Of a DNA stretch of 64,000 nt, positions 48,616 through 59,592 are shown one piece after another. Source of the DNA: Terfezia claveryi (taxonomy: Eukaryota; Ascomycota; Pezizomycetes; Pezizales; Pezizaceae); NCBI GenBank assembly GCA_015179025.1, contig WHUX01000129.1, positions 93,210 through 157,209 on the forward strand, read 5' to 3'. A program made the translations under genes and the position numbers. Positions within the stretch are counted from its first letter, which is position 1; each line of letters starts with the position of its first letter. A model generated the notes under the pieces. That model made no database searches and was not told the origin of the DNA. It was given only the letters and a program-made list of their open reading frames with translations.

Positions 48616-49339
48616 ACTGCCAGGTGATTCCAACTATATCAAACTCCCAATCATGTAGAAGATACCTCCACATGTAATGACCAGCCACATACTGATTGGG
48701 TATTAGCTTTTTTTCTTCATTCTAAGTTGTATAGTCTTATCTCATTTCTGAGACTCCTTTACTTTAGCAATAGAGATATCAAGGGGCTAGAGGGTAGACT
48801 ATAGCCAGATAGTGGCCATAGCAATGGTAGATAAAATCCACATGTCCTCACTGCTCCTTCAACTAGTGTAACAGCAATCACTATGCTACTCCTTCAACTA
48901 CCATAATCCTCATCCTCAAGATCTTACACACCTAATAACACTATGCATACCAACTCAAGTACATGAATCCCAGAGCAAAGCATGGCCTCAAGGTATAAAC
49001 TTCTTATACTTAGTTTCTTGCTCAATATCATTGTTTTGCAAATATCCCGTATAATCTTAGTATTTGCAATTCTAGGCTTAATGGGCTTGCCCAATTGACC
49101 GGTTACACTGGATAGATTCTGATCATAGATTCATTGCTCCCTGAGGACTGAGCTTTTGGAAGCCATAGGCAACTGCATGTGACAAAAGTACCGCGACTTA
49201 TAGTGGTAGAAAATAGTTAAGGCTCCAGTAGACAGAAATAGGCACTATAGCAGTGTAGTGGGCACATCACTTAAAAACAACAAGACCTTGTTATAAGCCT
49301 GCGGCTAATCTGAATTTTACTCTAGTGATCTTAGGAACC
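48616..49339. other. Spacer, no gene seen
   Basis: Base composition becomes less AT-rich toward the right. No frame supported. Confidence 0.4.
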
Positions 49340-49745
49340 GATATCTGCGGCGCTACCAGTCTCACAGGCTCGTAGAAGTCTCTGCCACCCTAAGCAAAGC
49401 ACCTATAGATGGTGAGGAAGTTGAAGACAATTTTCCTAGCAAGCAGCTAGAGAACAAGGAGAATAAGAAGCCCGTCCCAAGCACGCAATATAAATTATCC
49501 CAATTTATTATATCTGCTTCTGCCTTCCAAGAACGTCCTATAATTTTAGACCCTGCCCCTTCTGGTTTCTGCCCAGTGAAGCCCCGTTCCCCATTGTAAG
49601 TACTAAGTCATTTGCCTGATGAGGATGGGGATGAGGTTGCTCCCCTCAGAACTATGGATGCTAAACAGCAGCTCCTCTGCAAGCAACGAAGAGCTCGCGA
49701 TTGGAAGCAGAGGATAAAAAGGAGGGCAGGTCTAGGTAGATAGCC
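49340..49745 (+). pseudogene. Hydrophilic unknown protein fragment
   Basis: A frame of about 130 codons with one internal stop encodes Glu/Lys-rich then Pro-rich sequence (EEVEDNFPSKQLENKENKKP, ILDPAPSGFCPVKPRSP) and a basic end (KQRRARDWKQRIKRR). The stop falls at CCATTGTAAGTACTAAG, which could be a splice donor plus branch site. It may be the 5' part of the gene that continues beyond the solo LTR at 50158. Family unknown. From 49746 to 50157 I see nothing. Confidence 0.4.
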
Positions 49746-50157
49746 TGAGATGGTCAGCTTAATGGAAGGGCATTTTATCGGGCCTGGCTATTAAAATATC
49801 TATATTGCCTATATTGGCCCTATAACTATGAATTTTAAGAAATAATAAATCTGGTTTATTTGAAATGTATTTATGCACTTAGTGACATATACTCGCTTCA
49901 TGACACATGCTCACAATGTAGTAATACAAGTCACATTTTCCTTTTTCGGTTTGTGACATCCAAGTTTGCTTGTAGTCTTGATCATTTACTTGCATACAAA
50001 GAATGAATAGATGCCTTTGTTCAATTTCCCCCTTTGTTCAATTTGCCCCTTTGTTCACTTCAACTCACTATAACTTGTGAAGCATTTAAGAATCTTATTC
50101 ATTTCTCACAACAAATATTAACAGTTCAACCCATATAAATTGTGCTTACGATAATTC

Positions 50158-50837
50158 TGTAATGAATGCTACTAGGCAGTATTCATTTGGTACCGTTTAT
50201 ACAATCTATATCCGTAAGCACGGACATTTGTATATTTCAGTTCTACTGAGGTAGGACCTCAGAAAGGTAGGGAGATTACTATATAGGACGTTCCCAAAGG
50301 GAACAGTAATTTACTGGTGTAATCTATCTTATATGATTTGTGCTATCTAAGCTATATGATCTTAATCTGATCAGTATATAGGCTTGCTTGCTGCTTGCTA
50401 CTCATTACTGCTTGCTTGTTCTCTGCTTTTGTAGATTCCAGAGGGAATCCAGGGCCTATTTATACTCCTCTGAGATCTGATGACTAAGGAAATAAATACA
50501 ATAAAGGGTGGCACACCAGAAGGTGGTGCACTATACAAAAGAGGTCATGTGGTCATAGTAATGAGTTACACGGCTGGAACAAGGTCATGTGGCCATAGTA
50601 GTGACTCATACGTTCAAAAACAAAGGTTATACGGCCATCCTGATGGCATCCTCATATGGTAAGTTCCATGGAATTTCCCATGGCAAATTCCGCCCACTAT
50701 AGACACTTATAAAGCAATAGGAAATAGTAGAAGGCTAGTCCTTCGACCGAGAGGCTTAGTTACATAACATAGTAGTAATATAGGAAATACAAAAGTATAT
50801 AAGCAATTATATAAGCAATGAAACATTCTCTATTACA
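50158..50837 (-). repeat. Solo LTR, TGTAATG family, copy 2
   Basis: 680 bp on the minus strand with intact ends (TGTAATG at 50158 and CATTCTCTATTACA ending 50837). The flanks are identical, AATTC at 50153-50157 and at 50838-50842: a perfect 5-bp duplication around a lone LTR. The promoter TATAAATAGGC reads on the minus strand near 50455-50465. Confidence 0.9.
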
Positions 50838-52550
50838 AATTCAGGGGTAAGTGCTTTAAGTTCTGTAACCGGAGACCAGCTATGTAAGTCGCAGGTGGAA
50901 AGATTACTGACAGAGATATCACAGACATTTTAACCCACATAACTTGGCCTCGGAATATCCAAAGGTTGTATCCTTGTGGGTTGCCTGAATTGGAAAGATA
51001 GTATAATTCGCTGGTTTATAGAAGTCTCATGCTGCATCTAGTATAATACTCACTATTAGCTATCGCCAGCATCAGTTAGAAGGCCTCATTTCTGCAGGTA
51101 TGTACTCCAAGGTTATATATGATCCAAAGTGCTCCAAGGGCTGTATCACAGACAGTGTTATAGATGGTAACATGGATGGTATCATGGACGGTGTCCAGGA
51201 TGTCCATAGATCTGACAAGAAAGCATGTAGGCAAAAAAACAGACTATCAAAGCAAGGGATCACAATGGTAGGCCCTGTACAGAAAAAGAAGACGCTATAG
51301 AAGAGGAACATAATATCCAGGAATTGAACAACAGATAAACGCAAATGGAGAAAGACTTCTGTAATAACTGTGCCAGCCACACTTATCCTAACCACGCCTG
51401 CCCCAGCCCCAATTATGCCAGTAAACCCATATGAGAAGTATGTGGAATTTCCTTGGAGCTCAAAAGAATTCAACCTAGACAAAGAGTTTAGTAGGGGTCG
51501 TAAGGTTTGGGGAATATCAACCAATTCACACACCAAAAAAATTCGGGAAACTCAGAAAAGATTGCTGGGTTCACTTCTAGCGTTCGAACAAGCCAAGGAT
51601 TAGAAGTGCCAAAAAGTTAACATGGCTCTTAAAGCTGGAGTAGTGGAGAGTAAGCATGCTACTGTTACCAGTACACCAATTGGGACAAGGAGAAATCAGC
51701 TCAGTGATGTGCAACATGGCAAGTTCGAATGACTTGTCCAAAAGACGTGGGAGATAATGTTAGTTCGGAAGAAGGTGTATATTTTATATTGCTAGTATGG
51801 GCTCTCCCAAGGGCAAAAGAGGTTTTATCTGGAGCTAGGTGAAGGTGATAATATACTGGCATTTACAATTCTAGAAGGTGATTTGGAACAAATGGGAATA
51901 AAGCTAGTAAATGAGTTTAGTGTCATTATTAGTATTGAGCCCATTTCATACCAAGCATATGCATGGTTCGAGAGCCCAATTGAACAGCCACATGCACAAG
52001 ACGATGCAATTGCTATAGCTGATCGGATCATACAGGAAATGGAAATAGCTGAAGGGGGTACGGAAGATTGTTTAAGTGATGCAGTTGAGGATATTGAATC
52101 CATATGTATCTCTCCCTTCAAAAGTGTGATATATTATTCACTATAGCATAGGACTCTGAGAATGAAAGTAATGGCCAGGTTCTAGAGGACGACCTTTCAT
52201 CATCTGAGGCCAAGGCCGAACTTACTGATTTCAACGATGATGCTAAGGTATATTTGGTAAAGGATAGTGTAATCGAAACTCCATTATGGCCAGCATCGAG
52301 GCTATGTCAAAAAGGATTGCCTCATCTTCGTAGCGATTCACCCCCAGGACTTATCCTGAGCGACACAGATAATAATAATTACGAGGATATGGAGGGGATT
52401 GAGGAGAATAAAGTGGAAGACGGGGATGAAGAGAATAAAGAGAGTAAAGAGGATGAAGAAGATGAAGAGGGTGAAGAGGATAAAGAGGATAAAGAGAATG
52501 AAGAGGTTAAAGAAGGTGAAGAAGAGGATGATGTCGAGGGAGAAGAATAA
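50838..52550 (+). pseudogene. Acidic-tail protein pseudogene, copy 2
   Basis: One frame (51100-52146) reads with stops near 51298, 51310-51330, 51601 and 51730-51800. It encodes TPAPAPIMPVNPYEKYVEF, RKVWGISTNSHTKK, YQAYAWFESPIEQPHAQDD and GGTEDCLSDAVEDIE. A second frame from about 52155 gives DSENESNGQVLEDDLSSSEA, LPHLRSDSPPGLILSD and a run of Glu/Asp/Lys to 52550. The frame change lies where copy 1 (12515) has an intron. A 12-15-bp repeat (ATGGATGGTATCATGGACGG) occurs near 51170. Family not recognised; function unknown. Confidence 0.6.
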
Positions 52551-52551
52551 T

Positions 52552-52628
52552 ATCAGGAAGAAATAGTCTTAAAAGTGGCATCCTAACGCCACTGGACGCC
52601 CTCAAAAGGTATTCTATTCCTTTCTGAT
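52552..52628. mobile_element. 77-bp miniature inverted-repeat element, copy 2
   Basis: Ends ATCAGGAAGAAATAG and CTATTCCTTTCTGAT (13 of 15 complementary). The interior matches the 40834 copy except for about 20 missing bases. Confidence 0.6.
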
Positions 52629-53229
52629 GTTGAAGATGAATAATGACCACGTATAGGGTGTCACAGAGCTTACACTTTGTCACGGAATTTATATTGTATT
52701 ACAGATCCCTATATTGTCCAGCAATTATTTGTCTATTTCCTTGTCGTCTGATGGAATGTTTGGTATTGGTTGTTTAATATATCATTATGGGTCAAGATTG
52801 TTGATTTATAATTCTTTTGGATACAGCAATAGATTAGTATAGACTAGTCGCTAAGTGAACAATAGAGTACTTAAGGTATAGTCTAGTTGGCACAAGCCTG
52901 GTATATTAGGCTAGTGGTACAGGTTTAGACTAGGGTATAACTCACAAGTCGGCTTGCACTAGTCCCTCGGTGTTCTAAGGTTGCATATGAGACAGATAGG
53001 TATATGTATATACTCTAGTATATATCGCCTCTGAGCTTGTCTGGTCTCCTCCAGTAATCCCAGCCCACCTGCAGGCAAAAGTAACCCATATGTAGCCCCA
53101 TTAAGGGGGCCAAAATGAGTCAGTCCCTAGGGGGAATTTGGCAAAAGGTGAGTTAATCTGCCATAATAATGCTTGTTCAGCTTAATTGTGTACATGACTA
53201 ATAGCCTAACAGCTAGTTGTCGATATCCT
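52629..53229. other. Spacer upstream of the H3-like gene
   Basis: No frame supported. May include the promoter of the H3-like gene. Confidence 0.35.
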
Positions 53230-53459
53230 TTATCGGGTTTTGTTTGTCACATTTCCTTTATCAGGTTGCCTTTATCGATGTATTAGATTAAAGTATCTAA
53301 GCTAACTTAAGGGAACATGTAGGTAAACTTGGATTCATTGTTTGATTGTTAGGTCTGGATCCTTACAACACTTTGTGTTGCTTCATCTCATATAGGATCA
53401 TTACTATAGCCCCTGAGTCACCAAGTTCATCATCTCCTTTAACCAGCTAATATATAAGA
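53230..53459 (+). repeat. 5' flank of the H3-like gene, duplicated at 8560
   Basis: Less mutated copy of the segment at 8560-8820. It runs directly into the ARTKQ-coding sequence. Confidence 0.65.
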
Positions 53460-53852
53460 AGGGCAAGAACAAAGCAGGTTCCGAAGAAAAACCCCGGGCA
53501 ACCAGTAAGGTCACAAGTCCCTAGGAATATAAAATTAGTCATGCTCCCCTAAAAAGCGGTGGCACCAAAAACCATAAGAAAGCGGTCACAAGGACATTAG
53601 CATTCCATTCTATGAAGCATTCCATTCCATAAAGTAAAAAGGACTAATCTAACTGGATTATCAGTCAGCCTCATATGTCAGATTAGGAATCAAGAGAGAA
53701 GCGTAGACCTAATATTTCCGAAGATTGCATTCCGCAGGCTGTGTAGAGAGATTGTGCAAGATGTAAACAGGGATAATAATGACAAATACTTACAGTTCAT
53801 AGATCGGATTAATGTGGAGCATATCCAAATGAGGGCAATAGATGCTATACAG
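53460..53852 (+). pseudogene. Divergent histone H3-like gene, 5' part
   Basis: From 53463 a frame reads ARTKQVPKKNPGQP, matching the first five residues of histone H3; the codon where ATG is expected is AGG. A neighbouring frame (53543 on) gives APLKSGGTKNHKK then TLAFHSMK, like H3 tail GGVKKPHR and helix N TVALREI. The first frame resumes at 53682: IRNQERSVDLIFPKIAFRRL then CREIVQDV, matching H3 [20 protein letters not shown] and REIAQD. It ends AIDAIQ at 53852, where the gypsy element is inserted. Small introns or decay could explain the frame changes. Compared with H3 it has extra residues after QD, so a centromeric or lineage-specific variant is possible. Confidence 0.65.
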
Positions 53853-54352
53853 TGTCACAACCGTCCTTTCCTAGCCGGGTTTGAGAGTCAGACGGGATTC
53901 CGTCCGACTCTCGTTATTGTTGATTGATATCGTTGTTATCTCTGTTCCCGAGATAAGGGGTCTTGGGAACCTTATTCCTTCCGGTGGCCTTGGCTAGGAA
54001 GGAAGCCTGTATATATAGCTTGCTCTCTCCGCCCTCTCGTTGGATCCCCATCCAACGTCTTGTATACCTAATACAGGACCTTGTCTCTCCGCGAAGGTGT
54101 ACCTCCCTTGTACACCCCCTCGTCTTGCCTTGTCCCGTGAATAACTCTGCAGCACAGCTGCCCCCCTCTGACACACGCGGCAACTGCCTCCACATGTCTC
54201 GTGCTCCTTGCTCTCTGCCCCTCTTGCCTCTTGCCCTTGCCCCTAGCCTTTCCCCTGATCACACACGTAGCGTTCCTACGTGTGTGTTACCTCGTTCCTG
54301 CCCTCGCCCCGGTGTACCCCTTGGTCGCCTTATCCCCGGAGCCCTCGTTACA
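53853..54352 (+). repeat. 5' LTR of the chromovirus
   Basis: Begins TGTCACAACC and ends CTCGTTACA. TATA box TATATATAG at 54010-54018. A hairpin CGTTGGAT-CCCC-ATCCAACG lies at 54038-54057, and its right arm is complementary to the primer site. The element transcript probably starts near 54050. Confidence 0.95.
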
Positions 54353-54354
54353 CT

Positions 54355-54363
54355 ACGTTGGAT
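54355..54363 (+). promoter_or_regulatory. Candidate self-priming site
   Basis: ACGTTGGAT starts two bases inside the LTR and is the exact complement of ATCCAACGT at 54050-54058. No tRNA-type TGG primer site is present. Tf1 and sushi-group elements prime from the folded 5' end of their own RNA, and this arrangement fits. Confidence 0.6.
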
Positions 54364-54388
54364 CCTTTGGACCAACTGGTACGCAGTC

Positions 54389-55597
54389 ATGTCAGGAGCA
54401 GCTCTCCCACCACCCGCTGTCAGGTTTCAAACCTGGAGGAACTCCCCTATACCCTCAGGACCGAACGAATTGAATGCCTATCGTCGAGAGATCATCGACA
54501 TCTTCGAGGCCATGGATGCCATCGGGGCCGAACTCGGCAATAGCTTGGCCGTGGCTGAACGAAAACTGAGATCCGCCAATGTAGAAATCACAGTACTCCA
54601 AAACGACCTTGACAATGCCACCATCGCTCTGGCCAACGAGCGAACCACGATCCAGACCCTCAACCGCGCTATGGCCGCTATGTCGGCAACCCCACCCTCC
54701 GCACCAACCGCCAAAACCGAAAGTATTCCAACCCCCCTCAAATTCAATGGGGATAGGGCTCGCCTCTGAGCTTGTAAGAACTCGGTAAACCTCAAACTCA
54801 ATGGGGACTCAGCCAGATTCCCATCTGAGCAACACCGATTGGCTTATGTCTTTGCCCTGCTGGAGGGTAAGGTAGTAGATCAAATCCAGCCATATGTCCT
54901 CGAGACTGGGATTAAGCTGGACAGCATCCCGGCACTCTTCACTATTCTAGACAGGGCTTTTGGGGACCCCGATGCCATGGGCACGGCTAGCCGAGCCCTC
55001 CGAGCCCTGAAACAACGTAATTCGGATCTGTCCACATATGTGGCAGAGTTCTCCAGGCTGGCAGCAGAAGTATTGTGGAACGACCAGTCAAAGCTCGAGC
55101 AGTTCCAGGAGGGACTGAATGATGAACTTCAACAGGCCATGGTCACCCTCCCAGAGACCAAGAGTCTCGACGAATTAATCGACCAGGCATCCAAGGTGGA
55201 ACAACGGATGGCTAGGTTGAGACACCGCCTTACCTTCCGCCCTGCCACCCGCTCACCTCAGCAACCACAGCAACACCAACTACAGCAACACCAACAACAA
55301 CCGACCCCCAAGCCTGCCCAAGTCCCGGCCTCGGCCAACAAACCCGCGCACCCCTCTCTCGTGGCAGGTGGTGCCACGCCTATGGACCTATCCGCAGGTA
55401 GGCCACGGTTAACCCAGGAGGAGAGAGATCGCCGCTGGAATAATGTGCTATGCATAGCCTGTGGGAAGGCCGACCACTTCATTGCGGCTTGCCCCCTTCG
55501 AAAGAATCGCTCCCTCGCCATCCACGCTATCTCCAATACCCCAGTTCCCAGGATTGAGGAGGTTGATGAGTCGGGAAAAGCCCTGTCCCTTGCCTAG
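54389..55597 (+). pseudogene. Chromovirus Gag, one premature stop
   Basis: Starts ATG at 54389 (MSGAALPPPAVRFQTWRNSP), 37 bp after the LTR, and ends TAG at 55597. A coiled-coil-like stretch (AVAERKLRSANVEITVLQND) precedes the capsid domain (RLAYVFALLEGKVVDQIQPY, FSRLAAEVLWND). A Gln-rich linker and an intact CCHC knuckle follow (CIACGKADHFIAAC, about 55450-55490). The only break is TGA at 54767-54769, probably a former CGA. Gag would form the particle and bind RNA. Confidence 0.92.
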
Positions 55598-55618
55598 TTA
55601 CTGACACTAGCAAGGGAC
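55573..55618 (+). promoter_or_regulatory. -1 ribosomal frameshift signal between gag and pol
   Basis: GGGAAAA at 55573-55579 is in the gag frame as G-GGA-AAA, a canonical slippery heptamer. After a 5-nt spacer, GTCCCTTGC (55585-55593) pairs perfectly with GCAAGGGAC (55610-55618). Past one bulged C, TAGT (55595-55598) pairs with ACTA (55606-55609), leaving a 7-nt loop. The gag stop lies in the stem. The pol frame is -1 relative to gag and open through the site. Confidence 0.82.
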
Positions 55619-58600
55619 CTGCCCCAGGTCATTTATCTTTGTCTGTGTTTTCTTTGCCTACATCTATGTCTGTTGATGAGTCTCGCCTGTTTGGCGAGCA
55701 CTTCGTTGTACCTATAACTGTCAAATTCAATTGTAAAACAGTGGTCACATCAGCTCTCATAGATTGTGGTGCTTCAGGAATTGCCTTCATTGATCAGGCC
55801 TTCGTTAGTAAGAATTCCATCCCAACCTCCAAGCTCAACACCCCCCGCCTCCTCGACGTTATTGATGGCCGTCCTATCTCCTCCGGGGCTATCACCGACC
55901 TTGCTTGTTTACCCAGTGCCATTGGAGATCATTCGGAGAGCCTCCCGATGTTCGTGACTAAGCTAAAATACCCCATTGTTCTGGGGATCCCATGGCTCCG
56001 GATGCATGATGTCACCGTCAATTTTGGCTCCTATACCTTGAATTTCAATAGCGAGTATTACAAGAGACACTGTGGTGCCCCGCAGGCCGCCGTTAGGGGG
56101 TTATGTGCTTTACCTCCCATGGTAGAGGACCCCACCCAGGTAGTACACTAGACCGCATATGTCAACGTTGGCAAACCCCCTGCTCCTACTCCTGATCCCC
56201 TAGTTCCCCCGGCTTCTACTAAACCCCTGAATGTCAGCTTCATTGGAGCTGGGGCCTTTGCTTACCTTACCAAACGACACAAACTAAAGGCCCATACCCT
56301 GTCAATCTGCGAAATTAACCTAGAGATTAATAAGATGAGACCTAAGGAGGAGTGGAAATCAATGGTCCCGGGTGAATACCATGATTTTATCGACCTCTTC
56401 TCGGAAAAAGCCGCAGAAAAGCTTGCCCCCCATCGACCATACGACCACACAATCCCGTTAATCGAAGGAAAAACCCCCCCTTACGGCCCACTCTATGGAA
56501 TGTCCCGACTGGAATTGGAAGCCCTGAAGAAGTACTTGGAGGAAAACCTCAACAAGAGCTTCATTCGCCATAGCTCCTCCCCAGCAAGTGCACCCGTATT
56601 GTTTGTGAAGAAATCGGACGGCTCCCTTAGGTTGTGCGTGGATTATCGCGGGCTGAATGAGATTATGGTAAAAAACAGGTACCCCTTGCCCCTGATCCAG
56701 GAGACATTAGCCAGGCTCTCCAAGGTCAAATGGTTCACCAAATTGGACCTGAGAGGGGCCTACAACTTGGTACGAATTGCTGATGGGGAGGAGTGGAAAA
56801 CTGCCTTCCGGACGCGATATGGCCATTTTGAGTACAATGTGATGCCCTTCGGCCTAATCAACGCCCCCGCCTCCTTTCAGCACTTTATCAATGACACTCT
56901 GCGGGACTTTCTGGATGTATTCTGCACCGCCTACCTGGACGATATCCTCATCTACTCGGATACCCTAGCGGAACACAAGATCTACGTCCGACAAGTGCTA
57001 GAGAAGCTGGAGCAGGCTGGGCTGTACCTTAAGCCTGAAAAATGCGAATTCCACGTCCAAGAGGTGAAGTACCTGGGCTTGATCATAACCACGGAAGGTA
57101 TTAGGATGGACCCCGCCAAAGTTGCTGCAATCCAAGAGTGGGAAACCCCAGCCAATTTGAAGGATGTGCAGGCCTTCCTAGGATTTGCCAACTTCTACCG
57201 CCGATTTATCCTGGGATACACAAGAATCGTGGCACCCCTGACGGTCTTGACGAAAACGAAGGTAGAAGCTGGCTCACACCTGACAAAAAGGGCCTTCCAC
57301 TAGAATCCAGAAGCCCAATCCGCCTTCCAGAACCTCAAGGAAGCCTTCTACTCAGCCCCAATCCTGGCCCATTTTGACCCTGATAGCGAGTGCATCGTGG
57401 AAACGGATGCCTCCGACTATGTCTCCGCCGGAATCCTGTCCCAGTATATCGATGGAGTCCTCCACCCAGTGGCCTATTTCTCCAAAAAGCACTCCCCGAC
57501 GGAGTGTAATTACGAAATCTATGATAAGGAGTTAATGGCCATTGTGCGAGCATTTGAGGAATGGAGGCCCCACCTGGAGTCAGCGAAGGGGGTTATCGAG
57601 GTCCTTTCTGACCACAAGAACCTGGAATACTTCACAACTACCAAGTTGCTGAATCGCCGGCAGGCTAGGTGGTCGGAATTCCTGTCCCGGTTCAACTTCA
57701 AAATCAAGTACCGGCCAGGAAAGGCTGGTGGGAAGCCAGACGCACTGACCAGGAGATCAGGAGATCTCCCTAAGGGGGGGGATGAAAGGCTGAAGTACTA
57801 GAATCAGGTGGTACTGAAACCTGAAAATCTCGACCTGGCAGCCAATACCCTTGCGGAAGCTGAGGCTTAGGCTGATGCGGAAGCTGAGGCTGGGGCGGAT
57901 GCGGAAGCTGAGGCTGACCTCCGACAACTAGTGAGACAGGCATATGAGGACGACCCCCTGACCAAGGAAATTATCACCGCAGTGGCTTCTGGCCAGCGCC
58001 GCCACCCCAAGATCTCCCTAGCCGAGTGTACCGTCCAGGAAGGCCTCCTCTACCACCTCGAACGGCTGTATGTGCCGGAAGGAGAGCGGCACCTTAGATT
58101 GATCAAGGAACACCATGACAGCCTGGCTGCAGGTCACCCTGGAGTGGCCAAAACGTTAGAGCTTCTGGCCAGGGAATACACATGGATTGACCAACGGAAG
58201 GACGTGGAGCGGTACGTACGGAACTGCCACGTTTGCAAGCGTGCTAAGCCTGTCCGCCACGCTCCTTATGGGACCCTGAAGCCCCTGGAGATCCCAGACC
58301 AGCCTTGGCAACACCTAACCATGGACTTTGTGACTGGGTTGCCGGAGGATTCGGGGTTTAACGCTATTCTTATGGTAGTAGACTGATTGACCAAAATGAG
58401 GCATGTTATACCTTGCCATGATACCTGTTCTGCCCGGGACCTCGCCGGCCTCTACCTCAACTATGTATTCCGCTACCATGGTCTCCCCAAGTCTGTCGTC
58501 TCGGACCGCGGCCCCCAATTCATCTCGGACTTCTGGAAGGTATTCTGCGAGCTTCTGGGAATCAACGTACACCTCTCCATGGCGTATCACCCCCAAACAG

Positions 58601-59379
58601 ATGGTCAGTCCGAGCGAATGAATGCAATCATGGAGCAGTACCTGAGAGCATACGTCAATTACCAGCAAAACAACTAGGTTTCGCTGCTGGCAACCTGTGA
58701 GTTCGCCGCTAACAACCATTTCTCGGAGTCTCTAAAAACCTCCCCGTTCCTGGCCAATTATGGCTGGCACCCTCGTTTTGTGGACTCTCTAGCACCTCTG
58801 TACAAGGCTAGGGAGAACACCCCAGCTAAGGAGTTCGCCATGGAGATTGCTGAGTTGCACTCCACCCTAAGAGCCGAACTGGTATATGCTCAAGCTAAGC
58901 AAGCGGAGCATGCCAACGGATCACGGTTGCCAGCCCCCAGGTATCAGCCAGGAGATAAGGTGTGGCTCTCCAGCAGGCACTTCCGGACGGAACGGCCATC
59001 TCGCAAGCTCGACCATAAGTTCCTGGGTCCATTCGAGGTGGTGGCTGCTGTGGGCACTTATGCCTATCGATTGAGGTTCCCCAAAGACATCAAACGACAC
59101 CCAGTCGTCCATGTCTCCGAGATCGAACCTGCTGCTAGCGACCCTCTCCCCGGCCAGAAACACCCTCCACCTCCCCCCGTAGTTATCGAAGGTGAGGAGG
59201 AATGGGAGGTAGAGGAAGTGCTGGACTCCCGAAGAAGGTATGGGCACCTGCAATATAAGGTCAAATGGCTGGGAGATGAGGAGACGACCTGGCAACCAGC
59301 GGAGGACCTGGAAAACGCACAGGACTTGGTCACCCTGTTCCACCAGCATTACCTCCGGAAGCCTCGCCCCACCCAATGA
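55574..59379 (+). pseudogene. Chromovirus Pol: protease, RT, RNase H, integrase, chromodomain
   Basis: One frame to 59379 with six stops (56149, 57301, 57799, 57868, 58384, 58675) and no shifts. Protease: ALIDCGASG, Asp at 55762. RT: LRLCVDYRGLNEI and intact YLDD at 56932-56943. RNase [27 protein letters not shown]. Integrase: HH then CHVC (58224-58235), catalytic Asp 58324, Asp 58504 and Glu 58612, with 35 residues between the last two as in DD35E. The chromodomain (about 59194-59350) includes WEVEEVLDSRRRYGHLQYKV and EETTWQPAEDL. All catalytic residues I can identify are intact. Entry into this frame would be by the -1 shift at 55573. Confidence 0.95.
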
Positions 59380-59579
59380 TATTCTTGTCGTCCTGGAATT
59401 GGTTATTAGGGTCGTTTTGTCGCTGTTGTTATTGTCGTTGTTGTTGGGATTATTGTTGGTACGTACTTCCGGCGTTGGGGTTGTGTTATGGGTTATTGGT
59501 TTTAGTCGCCTGTTTTGTTTGTTTGTTTTTGTCTTGCCTTTCGCCTTGTCTTGTCTTTCATCGCTGGGGCTCCGAGCCT

Positions 59580-59592
59580 AAAGGGGGGATAG
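59580..59592 (+). promoter_or_regulatory. Polypurine tract of the chromovirus
   Basis: AAAGGGGGGATAG directly precedes the 3' LTR and would prime plus-strand DNA synthesis. The 59380-59579 stretch before it is a GTT-rich untranslated region. Confidence 0.85.

Noticed and set aside
53963..54388. Extending Gag upstream into the 5' LTR
   Set aside because: The frame is open through the LTR by chance; the transcript should start near 54050 and the ATG at 54389 gives the expected Gag start.
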